Under the pieces are notes generated by a model. The model worked only from the letters and a program-made list of their open reading frames with translations. It had not been told where the DNA came from and did not search any database. A stretch of DNA of 64,000 nt from JAFGOM01 sp964605795 (GTDB lineage: Archaea; Halobacteriota; Methanomicrobia; Methanomicrobiales; Methanospirillaceae). Shown piece by piece: positions 50,939 to 60,034 of the stretch. Numbering within the stretch: position 1 is the first letter of the stretch; each line of letters opens with the position of its first letter. The position numbers and the translations under genes were made by a program. Location of the stretch: positions 1 to 64,000 of the forward strand of contig CAZSDZ010000004.1 in the NCBI GenBank assembly GCA_964605795.1, given 5' to 3'.

Positions 50939-51247
50939 TTAATTCCAAATTGGGTCATTACCAAACCGTCTGGTCCAGTAATCAGCCGGTATCTGGCCCA
51001 ACTCCTCTGCAAGATCCTCGGCTCTGAAGGATATGGGATAATTCATGGCATAATTGATCAGGAGATCATATGCATCTTTGAGCCTGATGGTCATTGTATG
51101 GGCATCGCCGGGATCATTTTTTGAGACATCCGGATGCCATTCTTTTACCATCTCGTGATACCTGCTGCGAATCTCATTCAGGCTTGATTTTTCCCTGATA
51201 CCGAGCAGTTCTGCTGCTTCCCTGATTGCTTCTATTGTCATCGCCAT
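50939..51247 (-). CDS. Stand-alone J-domain protein
   Basis: The 102-residue protein has a J domain (IREAAELLGIREKSSLNEIRSRYHEMVKEWHPDVSKNDPG) with the HPD motif that stimulates Hsp70 ATPase. The rest (RAEDLAEELGQIPADYWTRRFGNDPIWN) is not recognised. There is no Gly/Phe or zinc-finger region, so it is a type III J protein. No DnaK is in the window. The start is ATG 51247, or ATG 51241 six bases later; longer frames upstream are not protein-like. Confidence 0.75.
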   Translation of the reverse strand: MAMTIEAIREAAELLGIREKSSLNEIRSRYHEMVKEWHPDVSKNDPGDAHTMTIRLKDAYDLLINYAMNYPISFRAEDLAEELGQIPADYWTRRFGNDPIWN

Positions 51248-51454
51248 GATACTTAATATCAGGTTCGATCGGGGAGGGATAAGTAGCATTCCCTCAATTT
51301 GTAGACGAAAAACCATATTTCAAAAGAAAACCGCGAACAGATCTCTCTGCAGATGGATTGCAGGATGGAACAACGATGGTAATTGGCTTTTTAAAAGGGA
51401 AAAGATTATTCAGTTACAAGGGGATTGGTTCTTTGTATATTGCAGCAGCGTGGG

Positions 51455-52027
51455 ATGGAAGAAAATATATTTGAGCAGTTTGCAGAGGAATATGATGCCT
51501 GGTATGAAAAACACGGTTTTTTATACAGAAGTGAACTGGATCTGGTACAACGATTCCTTCCTTCTGATACCTCCCGGATTATTGAGTTAGGGGTTGGATC
51601 CGGAAGATTTGCCGTTCCTCTTGCGATACCGTCAGGTATGGATCCATCATTGGCCCTGGCCCGGATGGCATATAAACGCGGGATTTCTGTATTCCGGGGA
51701 CAGGTGGAGTTTCTCCCTATCAGGCAGAGTTCATGTCAGGCGGTCCTTTTGATGTTTGTTATCTGTTTTCTTGCTGATCCAAGCGTAGCATTGCAGGAAA
51801 TTCATCGGATTCTTCTCCCCGGGGGGTTTCTGGTCATCGGCTTTATCAGACGGGATGAGAAGAGTGGAATAAAAGAGAATCACAATGATACAAAAGGGAA
51901 ATTTCTCTCACATGCCAGGTTTTATTCGTACAAGGAAATTGCACAGCTTCTAAAAAGCAGTGGATTTTCTCTCGGAGCGACCGATTCCCGTGATATGATC
52001 TGCATAATGAGGGCAGATAAACAATAA
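51455..52027 (+). CDS. SAM-dependent methyltransferase (type 11)
   Basis: The 190-residue class I methyltransferase has FAEEYDAWYEKHGFLYRSELD, the SAM-binding loop IIELGVGSGRFAVPLAIPSGMDPS, VEFLPIRQSSCQAVLLMFVICFLADP and IHRILLPGGFLVIGFI. The substrate is unknown. ATG 51455 follows GTGGG. It lies between the J-domain gene and the MarR-methyltransferase gene. Confidence 0.78.
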   Translation: MEENIFEQFAEEYDAWYEKHGFLYRSELDLVQRFLPSDTSRIIELGVGSGRFAVPLAIPSGMDPSLALARMAYKRGISVFRGQVEFLPIRQSSCQAVLLMFVICFLADPSVALQEIHRILLPGGFLVIGFIRRDEKSGIKENHNDTKGKFLSHARFYSYKEIAQLLKSSGFSLGATDSRDMICIMRADKQ

Positions 52028-52229
52028 ACGCCTGATGGTTTGGTATTATCATATCGATACCCTGACTCTGTGTGTGGCATTTCTCCTGCCCAAATCGGGG
52101 TGATGGAAAAGACAACCCCGGTGGTGTAAGATACCGGTCTGCCCGGATACCTTTGTGATCCTTTATCGGTGAGTACCGGTTCCGGTTCACGCACTGCAGT
52201 CTGATTGTTTCCGCTCTTCCTGCCTCTTT

Positions 52230-53468
52230 TTATTTTTCAGCAATGACGACAAGACCGTAAGGGTGGGTGATAACCTGCTTTTTCCCAAAAGGAACCGATG
52301 CCAGGATCTCTTCCAGTTCTTTTTGTGTGTAGGCAGCCTGAACTGAGGTCTCAAATCCTGCTTTTATCCCGGGAGACGGGCAGGTTTTCTTCATGAAGTT
52401 CTGTATCTCCTCTGAAATGTCGCGTCTGAGGTCGGTTACCAGTGCTGTTCCTTTCGGTTTTAAAACCCGGTGTATCCCGGAGAAGACCACCTGTGCATCC
52501 TCCCATTCGTGAAGTGATCCGTTTGAGAATACCAGGTCAAAGGATTCGTCAGGAAACGGCATCAGAAGTGCATTTCCTTCCCTATATGATACTCTTGCGG
52601 AAAGCCCGTAATCTCCCGCATTCTTCTCTGCAAGCCTGATCATGGCAGGACTGATCTCAAGGCAGGTAAGATGGGTTCCATCTGTTTTTTTCAGCCATTC
52701 CAGTCCGTAATACCCGGGACCTGATCCGATCTCAAGGGCTTTTTCTCCTGCCTTTGTCATCTCTACGAGATCATCGACAGGAAGGTGACCATGGTCCCGA
52801 AGACCGCGTTGCATCAGATCATACTCCTGTACGGTTATCTCATCCTGGATTCCTTGTGTTGTTTCCGGAATTCTGTCACTAATCATTTCTAACTCCTTTT
52901 TCTGGGTTTTTACATCATAACCGGTTTTCCAGCGGCTGTCAACGGCTTCTTCAAGCCGCAACAGGTGTCCGTCTCTCCATCTGATAAGAGGCACGCGGAC
53001 GGTATCTCTCTCTTTTCTGAATGCAGCGATTGATGCGATAAATGAGATACCATCATGTACACCCGAGAACCGGGCACAGAGTTCGGCAAAGAGATCCTGA
53101 TCTTCTGTTGAGAGGTTTGACAGACGGGATTCTAAAAACCCGTACATCTTCTCTTCAGTCTTTAAGATCCAGAGTTCCCCTTTCTCTGTAGGAACGACCT
53201 GTATCTTTCTTCGGTTTTTCGGATCCTGTTTCCGGTATACATATCCCTCCCGCTCCAGGTAATTGACGAGGTCAGTAGCAGAGCTGGGTGTAATCTCAAG
53301 CATTCCTGCAATATCACCCATGGAGATCTGGGAAAAATACGAGGTATACAGGATCTCAATGGCTCCCGGGCGTAACAGAGACTTTCTGCCCCGATCTGTT
53401 CCAAAGAGCATACTTATCGCGGTTGATACAAATCCCAGTGATAACCTGAGTCTGGTTGCTGGATCCAT
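52230..53468 (-). CDS. MarR-type winged helix fused to a SAM-dependent methyltransferase
   Basis: The 412-residue fusion has a MarR-like winged helix at residues 30-140 (GAIEILYTSYFSQISMGDIAGMLEITPSSATDLVNYLEREGYVYRKQDPKNRRKIQVVPTEKG). The C-terminal half is a methyltransferase domain (KALEIGSGPGYYGLEWLK, LEISPAMIRLAEKN, MPFPDESFDLVFSNGSLHEWED). A regulator whose DNA binding is tuned by a methylation substrate or SAM, or one that regulates its own enzyme, is conceivable. Three GGATATCC palindromes lie at its promoter. It is transcribed alone, divergent from the molybdate operon. Confidence 0.75.
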   Translation of the reverse strand: MDPATRLRLSLGFVSTAISMLFGTDRGRKSLLRPGAIEILYTSYFSQISMGDIAGMLEITPSSATDLVNYLEREGYVYRKQDPKNRRKIQVVPTEKGELWILKTEEKMYGFLESRLSNLSTEDQDLFAELCARFSGVHDGISFIASIAAFRKERDTVRVPLIRWRDGHLLRLEEAVDSRWKTGYDVKTQKKELEMISDRIPETTQGIQDEITVQEYDLMQRGLRDHGHLPVDDLVEMTKAGEKALEIGSGPGYYGLEWLKKTDGTHLTCLEISPAMIRLAEKNAGDYGLSARVSYREGNALLMPFPDESFDLVFSNGSLHEWEDAQVVFSGIHRVLKPKGTALVTDLRRDISEEIQNFMKKTCPSPGIKAGFETSVQAAYTQKELEEILASVPFGKKQVITHPYGLVVIAEK

Positions 53469-53483
53469 CTGCCTCTATAATAA

Positions 53484-53530
53484 GGATATCCGTAATGTAA
53501 TAAATGGTACGGATATCCGGAATAAATAAG
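53484..53530 (-). promoter_or_regulatory. Promoter with two GGATATCC palindromes, MarR-methyltransferase gene
   Basis: GGATATCC occurs at 53484-53491 and, extended to CGGATATCCG, at 53510-53519. A minus-strand TATA box (TTATTTATTCC, 53520-53530) adjoins the second copy. The two copies lie between TATA and ATG 53468, the position of a repressor site. Confidence 0.5.
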
Positions 53531-53575
53531 AGACGAGGGATGAGAACCTGATGCTTTTGTTTCATCTGATATGAG

Positions 53576-53589
53576 CCGGGATATCCGGG
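53576..53589. promoter_or_regulatory. Perfect 14-bp palindrome CCGGGATATCCGGG
   Basis: This is the best of three GGATATCC sites in 110 bp. It lies upstream of the TATA box of the MarR-methyltransferase gene and about 240 bp from modA, so it could serve either gene. Confidence 0.45.
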
Positions 53590-53774
53590 TGCAGGGGATT
53601 TTAGAATACGGTGAGATGAATCGTTTGTCTGGAAATGCCGGATTGAAAAAAACTTAAAAGCAGACGTCAGGTTCCTGTTATCCTCTGTCAGGCTTTATCC
53701 TTTCCTTCTTTTTTGGACTGCACGGTATATCGTGTGACATGGGGCAGGAGATAGAATTACCATATTATATAATA

Positions 53775-53820
53775 ACTTAATGAATATATTATAATCATAC
53801 TAATTTATTTACTTAATGAA
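53775..53820 (+). promoter_or_regulatory. modA promoter region with direct repeat
   Basis: ACTTAATGAA occurs at 53775-53784 and again at 53811-53820, in an extremely AT-rich stretch. TAATTTATTTA (53801-53811) between them is a TATA candidate that would give a nearly leaderless modA message. The repeats flank the TATA box and could bind a molybdate- or tungstate-responsive regulator. Confidence 0.4.
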
Positions 53821-53828
53821 CTTAGTTT

Positions 53829-54680
53829 ATGGTGATGAAACGATCTGACATGGTACAAAGATGGAGCATCCTGTTCCTGGTATGCGGTATCATCATGGTA
53901 TTTTTCGTACCCGGAATACTTGCTACCGAAGCGGCTGCATATGAGGGTACAGAGGATCCGTTCCTGGAAAATCCGGATGCCCTGATGATATATTGCGGTG
54001 CGGGATTGAAGAAACCCATGCAGGATATCGGGGATACATTTACCAATAGTACCGGTATTCCCGTTGTATTCAATTTCCAGGGTTCCGGAGCACTTCTGAC
54101 CCAGATGGAGATCACGCATAAGGGAGATATTTATGTTCCCGGAGGGACTCCTGATTACCAGAAGGCACAGGAAAAAGAGCTTGTGGGAGATCCGGAGTAC
54201 CTGGCATACCATGTTCCCGTGGTTGCTGTTATGAAGGGAAATCCGTTATCTATCACCGATATTACTGATTTCACACGTCCCGGTCTTCGAATCGGACTTG
54301 GTGATACCAAGGCAACTGCCATTGGTGGTGCAGGAGAGAAACTCTTCTTAAAACTTGGAATTCTCGAGGATGTTTCGAAGAACGTGGTTGTACGAACTGC
54401 AACGATCAATGAGCTGGTTACTGCAATGAAATCAGGAAGTCTGGATGCATCACTTTTGACCATGGATCAGATAGACAAAGAGACCATGGATGCAATCCCT
54501 CTGAAAAACGCTGTTGATACGGTTCTCATCATCCCCATCGGAGTGACAACGTTCTCAAAAAATCCCGAGAACGCCGGAAGATTTGTTAATTTCACGTCAT
54601 CAGAGGATGGAAAAGCCTTCTTTGAGAGTTACGGTTTCCCCAGTTACCCAGATGAAGCATATCAGGATGTAAAGCCTTGA
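53829..54680 (+). CDS. modA: Molybdate/tungstate ABC transporter substrate-binding protein
   Basis: The 283-residue exported protein has a signal segment at residues 12-33. The mature domain contains ALMIYCGAGLKKPMQDIGDTFTNSTGIPV, NFQGSGALLTQME and LGDTKATAIGGAGEKLF, the oxyanion-binding pattern of ModA/WtpA-type proteins. Whether it prefers molybdate or tungstate cannot be read from sequence. The start ATG 53829 has further ATGs at 53835 and 53850. The permease and ATPase genes follow. Confidence 0.82.
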   Translation: MVMKRSDMVQRWSILFLVCGIIMVFFVPGILATEAAAYEGTEDPFLENPDALMIYCGAGLKKPMQDIGDTFTNSTGIPVVFNFQGSGALLTQMEITHKGDIYVPGGTPDYQKAQEKELVGDPEYLAYHVPVVAVMKGNPLSITDITDFTRPGLRIGLGDTKATAIGGAGEKLFLKLGILEDVSKNVVVRTATINELVTAMKSGSLDASLLTMDQIDKETMDAIPLKNAVDTVLIIPIGVTTFSKNPENAGRFVNFTSSEDGKAFFESYGFPSYPDEAYQDVKP

Positions 54681-54791
54681 GCAGTAGGGGAGATTCACCT
54701 CTGTCCGAGGTGGATAATATCATTCTTTTTTTGCATGTACGGGTGCGTTCCGGTTATGCAGCCGGAATATGAGATGCGAGGAAGATGGACA

Positions 54792-55604
54792 ATGGGTGAG
54801 AAATTGAGTTCAGACAGACTGTTTTACCCGTTGGCAATGGTTCTCGCGTTCATGACAGGAGGTGTGACACTTCTTGTGTTGGGCAGCCTCTTTTTTTTCA
54901 TAAGCCCCCAAAGCCTGGTAAAAACACTGAGTTCTCCTGAGATCGGGTATGCAATTTACCTCTCTTTAGTCACATCAGTCATCTCAACGGTGCTGTGCGC
55001 GATTGTAGCCGTTCCAACCGGGTATATTCTATCCCGGAAACAACTTCCGGGACACCGTCCCCTTGTTATGCTTCTTATGCTGCCCCTCTCCCTGCCCCCG
55101 CTTGTTGCCGGGGTTGCACTCCTTCTTTTTTTTGCACAAACCCCTGTCGGTTCTGCTCTTGAGGAGATGGGAGTGGTGGTGGTCTTTGCCCAGTTGGGAA
55201 TCATTGTTGCATTGTGGTTTGTGAACCTCCCGTACCTTATCCGCGTGATGCGATCCTCCTTTGCGATGATCTCTCCGAGGTATGAACATATCGCAAAGAC
55301 ACTTGGCTGTAATGATTTCCAGGCGTTCTGGCATATCTCCCTTCCGATGGCCCGGTCCGGTCTGATATCAGGTATGGTGATAACCTGGTCAAAGGCGATG
55401 GGTGAATTCGGTGCCGTTCTTATGCTTGCCGGTGCAACCCGGATGCATACCGAGACACTGCCAATCGCTCTGTACCTGAACATGGCAACCGGTGATCTCG
55501 ATATCGCGATAACGGCATCCTGCATTCTTCTTGGAATCTCTGCATTAACGATCGGTATCTTTGAACATCTCTCTTCCGGAAGTGAGGCGAGCCCTTGCTT
55601 CTGA
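54792..55604 (+). CDS. modB: Molybdate/tungstate ABC transporter permease
   Basis: The 270-residue membrane protein has about six segments and the permease EAA-type loop ISPRYEHIAKTLGCNDFQAFWHISLPMARSG, which docks the ATPase. SKAMGEFGAVLMLAGATRMHTETLPIALYLNMATGD is characteristic of ModB/WtpB. ATG 54792 follows a GAGGAAG site; the longer open frame upstream is not used. The modA-modB gap is 111 bp. Confidence 0.87.
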   Translation: MGEKLSSDRLFYPLAMVLAFMTGGVTLLVLGSLFFFISPQSLVKTLSSPEIGYAIYLSLVTSVISTVLCAIVAVPTGYILSRKQLPGHRPLVMLLMLPLSLPPLVAGVALLLFFAQTPVGSALEEMGVVVVFAQLGIIVALWFVNLPYLIRVMRSSFAMISPRYEHIAKTLGCNDFQAFWHISLPMARSGLISGMVITWSKAMGEFGAVLMLAGATRMHTETLPIALYLNMATGDLDIAITASCILLGISALTIGIFEHLSSGSEASPCF

Positions 55605-56674
55605 TTGATAGCGTCTCACTGGATATTGGAGATTTTCATATCAGGTCTCTTTCTTTCCATCTGAAAAAACCTGAATACTGGGTAATTATCGGGCCGTCCG
55701 GGGCAGGTAAGACCGTTCTTCTTGAGATGATAGCCGGGATTTACAAACCAAGGCAGGGGAGAATTATCCTGAATAAAAGGGATATTACCCATGATCCGCC
55801 AAAAGATCGGCACATTGCGATGATGTACCAGGATATCATGCTCTTTTCCCATATGACTGTGTTAGAGAATATCCTTTTCAGTCTTACGATCAGGAAGAAG
55901 ATGGATGGGGATACCAGGCGAATGGTAGATGATCTTGTTTCCATCCTTGGTATCGGTCATTTAATGGACAGGAATCCCACAACCCTGTCAGGAGGTGAGG
56001 CACAACGGGTAGCACTGGCACGAGCATTAATCCAAAAGCCCCTTCTCCTGCTGCTGGATGAACCACTCTCTGCTCTTGATTCCAGGACCCGGGATCGGTT
56101 ACGACAAGAGATTTTAAAAGTACACAAGCACCTGGGTATTCCTGTTATCCATATTACCCACCATTTCGAGGATGTCTATGCACTGGCAGATATGGTTGCC
56201 ATCATGCAGGATGGTATGATAGTCCAGACCGGAACGCCCGAGGATCTCTTTGCACACCCCAGTACCCCGTATGTTGCCGAGATATGCGGGACCGATAATA
56301 TCTTTAAGGGTGAGGCTTCTGTGGAAGGGAGAGGATCGGTCCTCGATTTAGGCGGCCTTTCTCTTAAGGTAACCACACCATATGCCGGTCCGGTTGTTGC
56401 CGTTCTACGCTCTGAGGATATTATCATCTCGAAAGAACCATTCCATTCAAGTGCCAGGCATACACTCCCGGGAACCGTTCTTTCCCTGATATCTGCCGGT
56501 CCTTTTATACGGGTTACCCTGGATACCGGTATCAGAATGATTGCCATGGTTACCCGGACGAGTTGCGAAGAACTGTCATTATACCCGGACTGCCCGGTAT
56601 ATGCTACTTTTAAGGAATCTGCAGTGCATATCATCCCCCTGGAGGAGACAGAAGATACAGGAGAAAACGGTTAG
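55595..56674 (+). CDS. modC: Molybdate/tungstate ABC transporter ATP-binding protein
   Basis: The 359-residue ATPase has Walker A (GPSGAGKT), the signature LSGGEAQRVALARAL, Walker B (LLLLLDEPLSALD) and the switch His (ITHHFEDV). The C-terminal third (from about GEASVEGRG) is a small oligomer-binding-type domain that may sense the anion. It starts at TTG 55595, inside the end of modB, after GTGAGG. Confidence 0.85.
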   Translation: MLLIDSVSLDIGDFHIRSLSFHLKKPEYWVIIGPSGAGKTVLLEMIAGIYKPRQGRIILNKRDITHDPPKDRHIAMMYQDIMLFSHMTVLENILFSLTIRKKMDGDTRRMVDDLVSILGIGHLMDRNPTTLSGGEAQRVALARALIQKPLLLLLDEPLSALDSRTRDRLRQEILKVHKHLGIPVIHITHHFEDVYALADMVAIMQDGMIVQTGTPEDLFAHPSTPYVAEICGTDNIFKGEASVEGRGSVLDLGGLSLKVTTPYAGPVVAVLRSEDIIISKEPFHSSARHTLPGTVLSLISAGPFIRVTLDTGIRMIAMVTRTSCEELSLYPDCPVYATFKESAVHIIPLEETEDTGENG

Positions 56675-56772
56675 GGATACGGGTATGATACCTCCCTGAC
56701 CGGGTAACGCCATGATAAACAGATACGAAAACTCCACATTCACGGAAAGTAATCATAAGATGGGAAGATTTC

Positions 56773-57318
56773 ATGAACCTGACACAAAAACACAGAGAAC
56801 AATGGAAAGATGCACCCATTATCTTTCATCCGATTGGGATAATTCACTCAGAACATACTGAACACGAAAATACTCCTATCCAGGGGATTTTTAATCCGTC
56901 AGTGGGATATATCGAACTGTTCGAGGAGTTTGCAGCCGGACTAGCTGATATAGAATCGTTCTCCCATATCTATGCGATCTATTATTTTCATCAGGCAACC
57001 GGGAAAAACCTGGTGCAGAAACCCTTTCTTGACGGAGAGAAAGAGCGTGGGATTTTTGCCATTCGTCATTTCAACAGACCGAACGCCATAGGACTCTCTA
57101 TCATGGAATTGCGAAAGGTTTCCGGTACCATTCTTACGGTATCAGGTGTTGATGTGCTGGACGGGACTCCGCTTCTGGATATCAAACCGTATGTACGGCA
57201 GTTTGATCATCGCGAGGAGGTAGTAAGTGGATGGGTTGATAATCAGCACCTACTCGATATCGGCGAATGGAACAGTACTCCAAAAGAACTTCGGCAAAGG
57301 GACCGGACCAAAAAATGA
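56773..57318 (+). CDS. trmO: TrmO/TsaA-like tRNA (N6-threonylcarbamoyladenosine) methyltransferase
   Basis: The 181-residue protein has the TsaA/YaeB fold: FHPIGIIHSEHTEHENTPIQG, a glutamate-rich strand VGYIELFEEFAAGLADIESFSHIYAIYYFHQ, RGIFAIRHFNRPNAIGLSIMELRKV and VDVLDGTPLLDIKPYV. In E. coli TrmO N6-methylates t6A37 of tRNA-Thr. Archaeal relatives may have other roles. It lies 98 bases after modC on the same strand and may be co-transcribed with it. Confidence 0.8.
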   Translation: MNLTQKHREQWKDAPIIFHPIGIIHSEHTEHENTPIQGIFNPSVGYIELFEEFAAGLADIESFSHIYAIYYFHQATGKNLVQKPFLDGEKERGIFAIRHFNRPNAIGLSIMELRKVSGTILTVSGVDVLDGTPLLDIKPYVRQFDHREEVVSGWVDNQHLLDIGEWNSTPKELRQRDRTKK

Positions 57319-57360
57319 AGGGTACCACGATGGTGCTTGAGTATTTTAGGGACTGCGTTT

Positions 57361-58680
57361 TTATCCTGAACTCTCTTCCCCACAATAGCGGAAGAGCAGA
57401 TCGGTTGCAGCCCTGATATCAGATCCCTGCTGTTTTGCCTCACAAAGATAGGCTGAGAAGATATCGTCAGTCACGAGACGGAGAACCGGTTTGCTCATGT
57501 CTGCATGGATCATGAGATCAAATGCACGGGCTTCTGCTTCGGTCAGGTGCAGGGATGCATATTCCCCCTCATGGGGAGTATATACCAGGTTCTCATCCCG
57601 GTTTATCTCAAGAACCATCGTTCCCAGCGGTGTATGCGGGATTGGTTCGGCAATGCTTACAAAGACATCTTCTAGTGCATTTCGCGAAAGAAAATCTTTT
57701 GTCATAAGAAAGTCTTCTTTTGTCTCACCCGGGTATCCGCATATCAGGCTCCCGGCAGCATGAACACCAGACTGGCGGCATCTCTCGATTGCTTCTTCTG
57801 CCTGCTCTATGGTTATCCCTTTTCTGATACAATCAAGCATCTTCTGACTCCCGGATTCAATTCCGAAAAAGACCCAGCCAACCGTATGGTTTCGGATTGC
57901 CTCAAGAACCTCATCGGTAATACAGTCTACCCTGATATCAGGACAGGAGACATTTTTTGGCCCCATTATCCCTGATAAACCCTCGAGCAGTTCGAAGAAA
58001 GCATCGGTATCAAGTGTGTTGTTATGGGACTGGTAGAGTGATCCGGTACCCCCGCTGATGGCTACCCGTTCCACTCCTTTCTCTTTAAAAGCCCGCACCT
58101 CGTTTAAGATCGGTTCGATATCACGGCTTCTTATCTTTCTGCCAAAAAAGAGGGGTACCTGGCAGAATCCACACCTGCCGAAACATCCCCGGTGAGTCTC
58201 GATATAGACATTCGCCCCCCTGATACTCTGGTTCCTGATGTCATCAGGGATCAGGGGAACGGGATGTTCTATCTCTGTCATCCGTACCCGTTCTGTTAAG
58301 AGAAGAGTCCCGTCTGAGCGGTACATGCAGTTTGGAGCCTGGGAAGGGTCTCCGGTTTTCAGCAGTACCGGTATTGCCGGTTCTCCTTCACCGGTCACCA
58401 CAGCATCGGGGTTGAGTTCGCCAAAGACAATATCAGGATATGCCGAGACCGGTCCCCCGATATAGCATCGTGTTCCCTTCTCTCTACCGGTTCTGATTGC
58501 CTCTTTTACGAGTGGGTTTAACAGGTGCTGGGTTGAGTAGAGAGAGAGAAAGAGAATATCGCAATCAATCGCATGAAGATCTCTCTCTATTGTTACCTCA
58601 TAGCCCAGATCCCTGATGATCCCTCCGATAAGCATTGCTCCATAGGTGTAGATACCTGGTGAACAGACCGTGACCTTCAT
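57361..58680 (-). CDS. B12-binding-domain radical SAM protein
   Basis: The 439-residue protein has an N-terminal Rossmann-like cobalamin-binding-type domain (about residues 1-130, VTVCSPGIYTYGAMLIGGIIRDLGYEVT). The radical SAM domain has CFGRCGFCQ (Cys-x3-Cys-x2-Cys), AISGGTGSLYQ and VFFGIESGSQKMLDCIRKG. The cobalamin His of the DxHxxG motif is not seen. It resembles a class of methanogen radical SAM proteins of unknown reaction; a named assignment would be a guess. It is a single gene next to the end of the mtr operon. Confidence 0.72.
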   Translation of the reverse strand: MKVTVCSPGIYTYGAMLIGGIIRDLGYEVTIERDLHAIDCDILFLSLYSTQHLLNPLVKEAIRTGREKGTRCYIGGPVSAYPDIVFGELNPDAVVTGEGEPAIPVLLKTGDPSQAPNCMYRSDGTLLLTERVRMTEIEHPVPLIPDDIRNQSIRGANVYIETHRGCFGRCGFCQVPLFFGRKIRSRDIEPILNEVRAFKEKGVERVAISGGTGSLYQSHNNTLDTDAFFELLEGLSGIMGPKNVSCPDIRVDCITDEVLEAIRNHTVGWVFFGIESGSQKMLDCIRKGITIEQAEEAIERCRQSGVHAAGSLICGYPGETKEDFLMTKDFLSRNALEDVFVSIAEPIPHTPLGTMVLEINRDENLVYTPHEGEYASLHLTEAEARAFDLMIHADMSKPVLRLVTDDIFSAYLCEAKQQGSDIRAATDLLFRYCGEESSG

Positions 58681-58934
58681 GTATATCCTGTAGATTGAAC
58701 CGGTCCCCTGGATTCCGGTTTTTATAATACAGTGTATCTGGAAAATATAGTCGTTTCGTCTTGTCGTTATCAGGCATAGACTTTTTTTGACACCCCGGTG
58801 TTCGTAGGCATCGGTGATATCCGATTCGGCAGACTCTTTTTCTGGATATAACCCGGGTGGATGAGAAAGAAATCGCAGGTATCGCTGTAGTTAAACCGGC
58901 TGAAGATACCCAGGCCGGATTCGATTAAAACGGC

Positions 58935-58942
58935 GAAAAAAA
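58935..58942 (-). terminator. Oligo-T terminator after mtrH
   Basis: On the minus strand, eight T residues follow the mtrH stop within 10-17 bases, preceded by a C-rich stretch. Confidence 0.55.
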
Positions 58943-58951
58943 AGGGGAATT

Positions 58952-59974
58952 TTAGCAGAGCAGGTTTAACGGGTGTTTCTCGATTGCTATGTCGCCACCA
59001 AGCTCACGGAAGGTCTCGGCAAGGACAATATCGGTAAACGCCATCGCGGTTGCTGCAGCTTCACAGTTCTCAATAGGACCGAACATGATGAGGTCAGCTC
59101 CAAGCGTTGCTGCCATGATGTTACATCCGACATCTGGTGCTGACCATGCAGCCTGCCTGATACCGTCAAGGCCACCAAAGTGGTGGTGAGCCATCTGTTC
59201 GAGGAGAACTCCTGAATCGGTGTACCGGTCGATAAGACCTCCCTTTCTCCAGCGTTTCAGCCAGGTCCATGAGACGGTCATGTTGTGGTAGGCACCACCG
59301 GTTGGGAGCCCGTGAATTGCCTTGCAGGCAAGGATCTCACGGAACGAACCGCCGGAACCAAGGCCGAGCGGAGTTGCTGCGGTATCAAGGATGGGCCTTG
59401 TGATACCACATTCCTCTGCAATACCTATCATGGACTTCTCCTGTCCTGCAACGCCTCCCTCGGTGAGCACCTTCTCACGTCCACGGACGCTCGGGTCACC
59501 AGGGTTAAACGCGAGAACGATTGCCGAGTTGACATCACTCTTCTTGAGCGCTTCCATGTTCTCGGGTCCGATGGATCCGTTGATAGAGTTGTACACAGCA
59601 CGATCGGCAATACCGATCTCAGTGACGTATTTACAGGCATGGGCGAGCGTTTCCGGAGCTGATGAGTCCATTAAGAATGGGAACTGGTCATCAATCTCGG
59701 TAAACCAGTTAAAGTAGTTCTCAAACGCCTCAGGGTATTCTGCAATTATCTGGCAGAAATACCAGTGCCCTGTCTCGTCATACAGTTCAAGACAACGATT
59801 CCAGAGTGCTTCCGCACGTGGTTTGTCAATCTCGCCTGTGTGCTCATTCAGTACAGTCTCGTGCTTGTTATAAAAGATTGATGCACCAAGAGCACGTGGG
59901 TACTCTCCTGGCTGTCCACCAATCTTATAGCCATTAAAGTCAAGAACGGTCTGTTCTTTCTCAAACCTAAACAT
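58952..59974 (-). CDS. mtrH: Methyl-H4MPT:CoM methyltransferase subunit H
   Basis: MtrH moves the methyl group from methyl-H4MPT to the corrinoid of MtrA. The 340-residue TIM-barrel protein reads MFRFEKEQTVLDFNGYKIGGQPGEYP and contains DSSAPETLAHACKYVTEIG, YNSINGSIGPENMEAL and LDTAATPLGLGSGGS. It is slightly longer than typical (about 310-320) because of its C-terminal end. GAGGTG precedes ATG 59974. It is the last gene of the operon, 60 bases after the fused mtrA-mtrG gene. Confidence 0.95.
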   Translation of the reverse strand: MFRFEKEQTVLDFNGYKIGGQPGEYPRALGASIFYNKHETVLNEHTGEIDKPRAEALWNRCLELYDETGHWYFCQIIAEYPEAFENYFNWFTEIDDQFPFLMDSSAPETLAHACKYVTEIGIADRAVYNSINGSIGPENMEALKKSDVNSAIVLAFNPGDPSVRGREKVLTEGGVAGQEKSMIGIAEECGITRPILDTAATPLGLGSGGSFREILACKAIHGLPTGGAYHNMTVSWTWLKRWRKGGLIDRYTDSGVLLEQMAHHHFGGLDGIRQAAWSAPDVGCNIMAATLGADLIMFGPIENCEAAATAMAFTDIVLAETFRELGGDIAIEKHPLNLLC

Positions 59975-60034
59975 CTGATAACACCTCGCTTATAAATCCC
60001 AATGTATTCCTTAGTAGAACTTCGGTAACTGGCA

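Noticed and set aside
50727..50942. 71-codon ORF on the plus strand after the HIT gene
   Set aside because: No ribosome site, no recognisable motif, and a composition like non-coding DNA; it abuts the end of the J-domain gene by chance.
54956..55525. 189-codon antisense ORF inside modB
   Set aside because: Shadow of a well-supported permease gene; no independent evidence.
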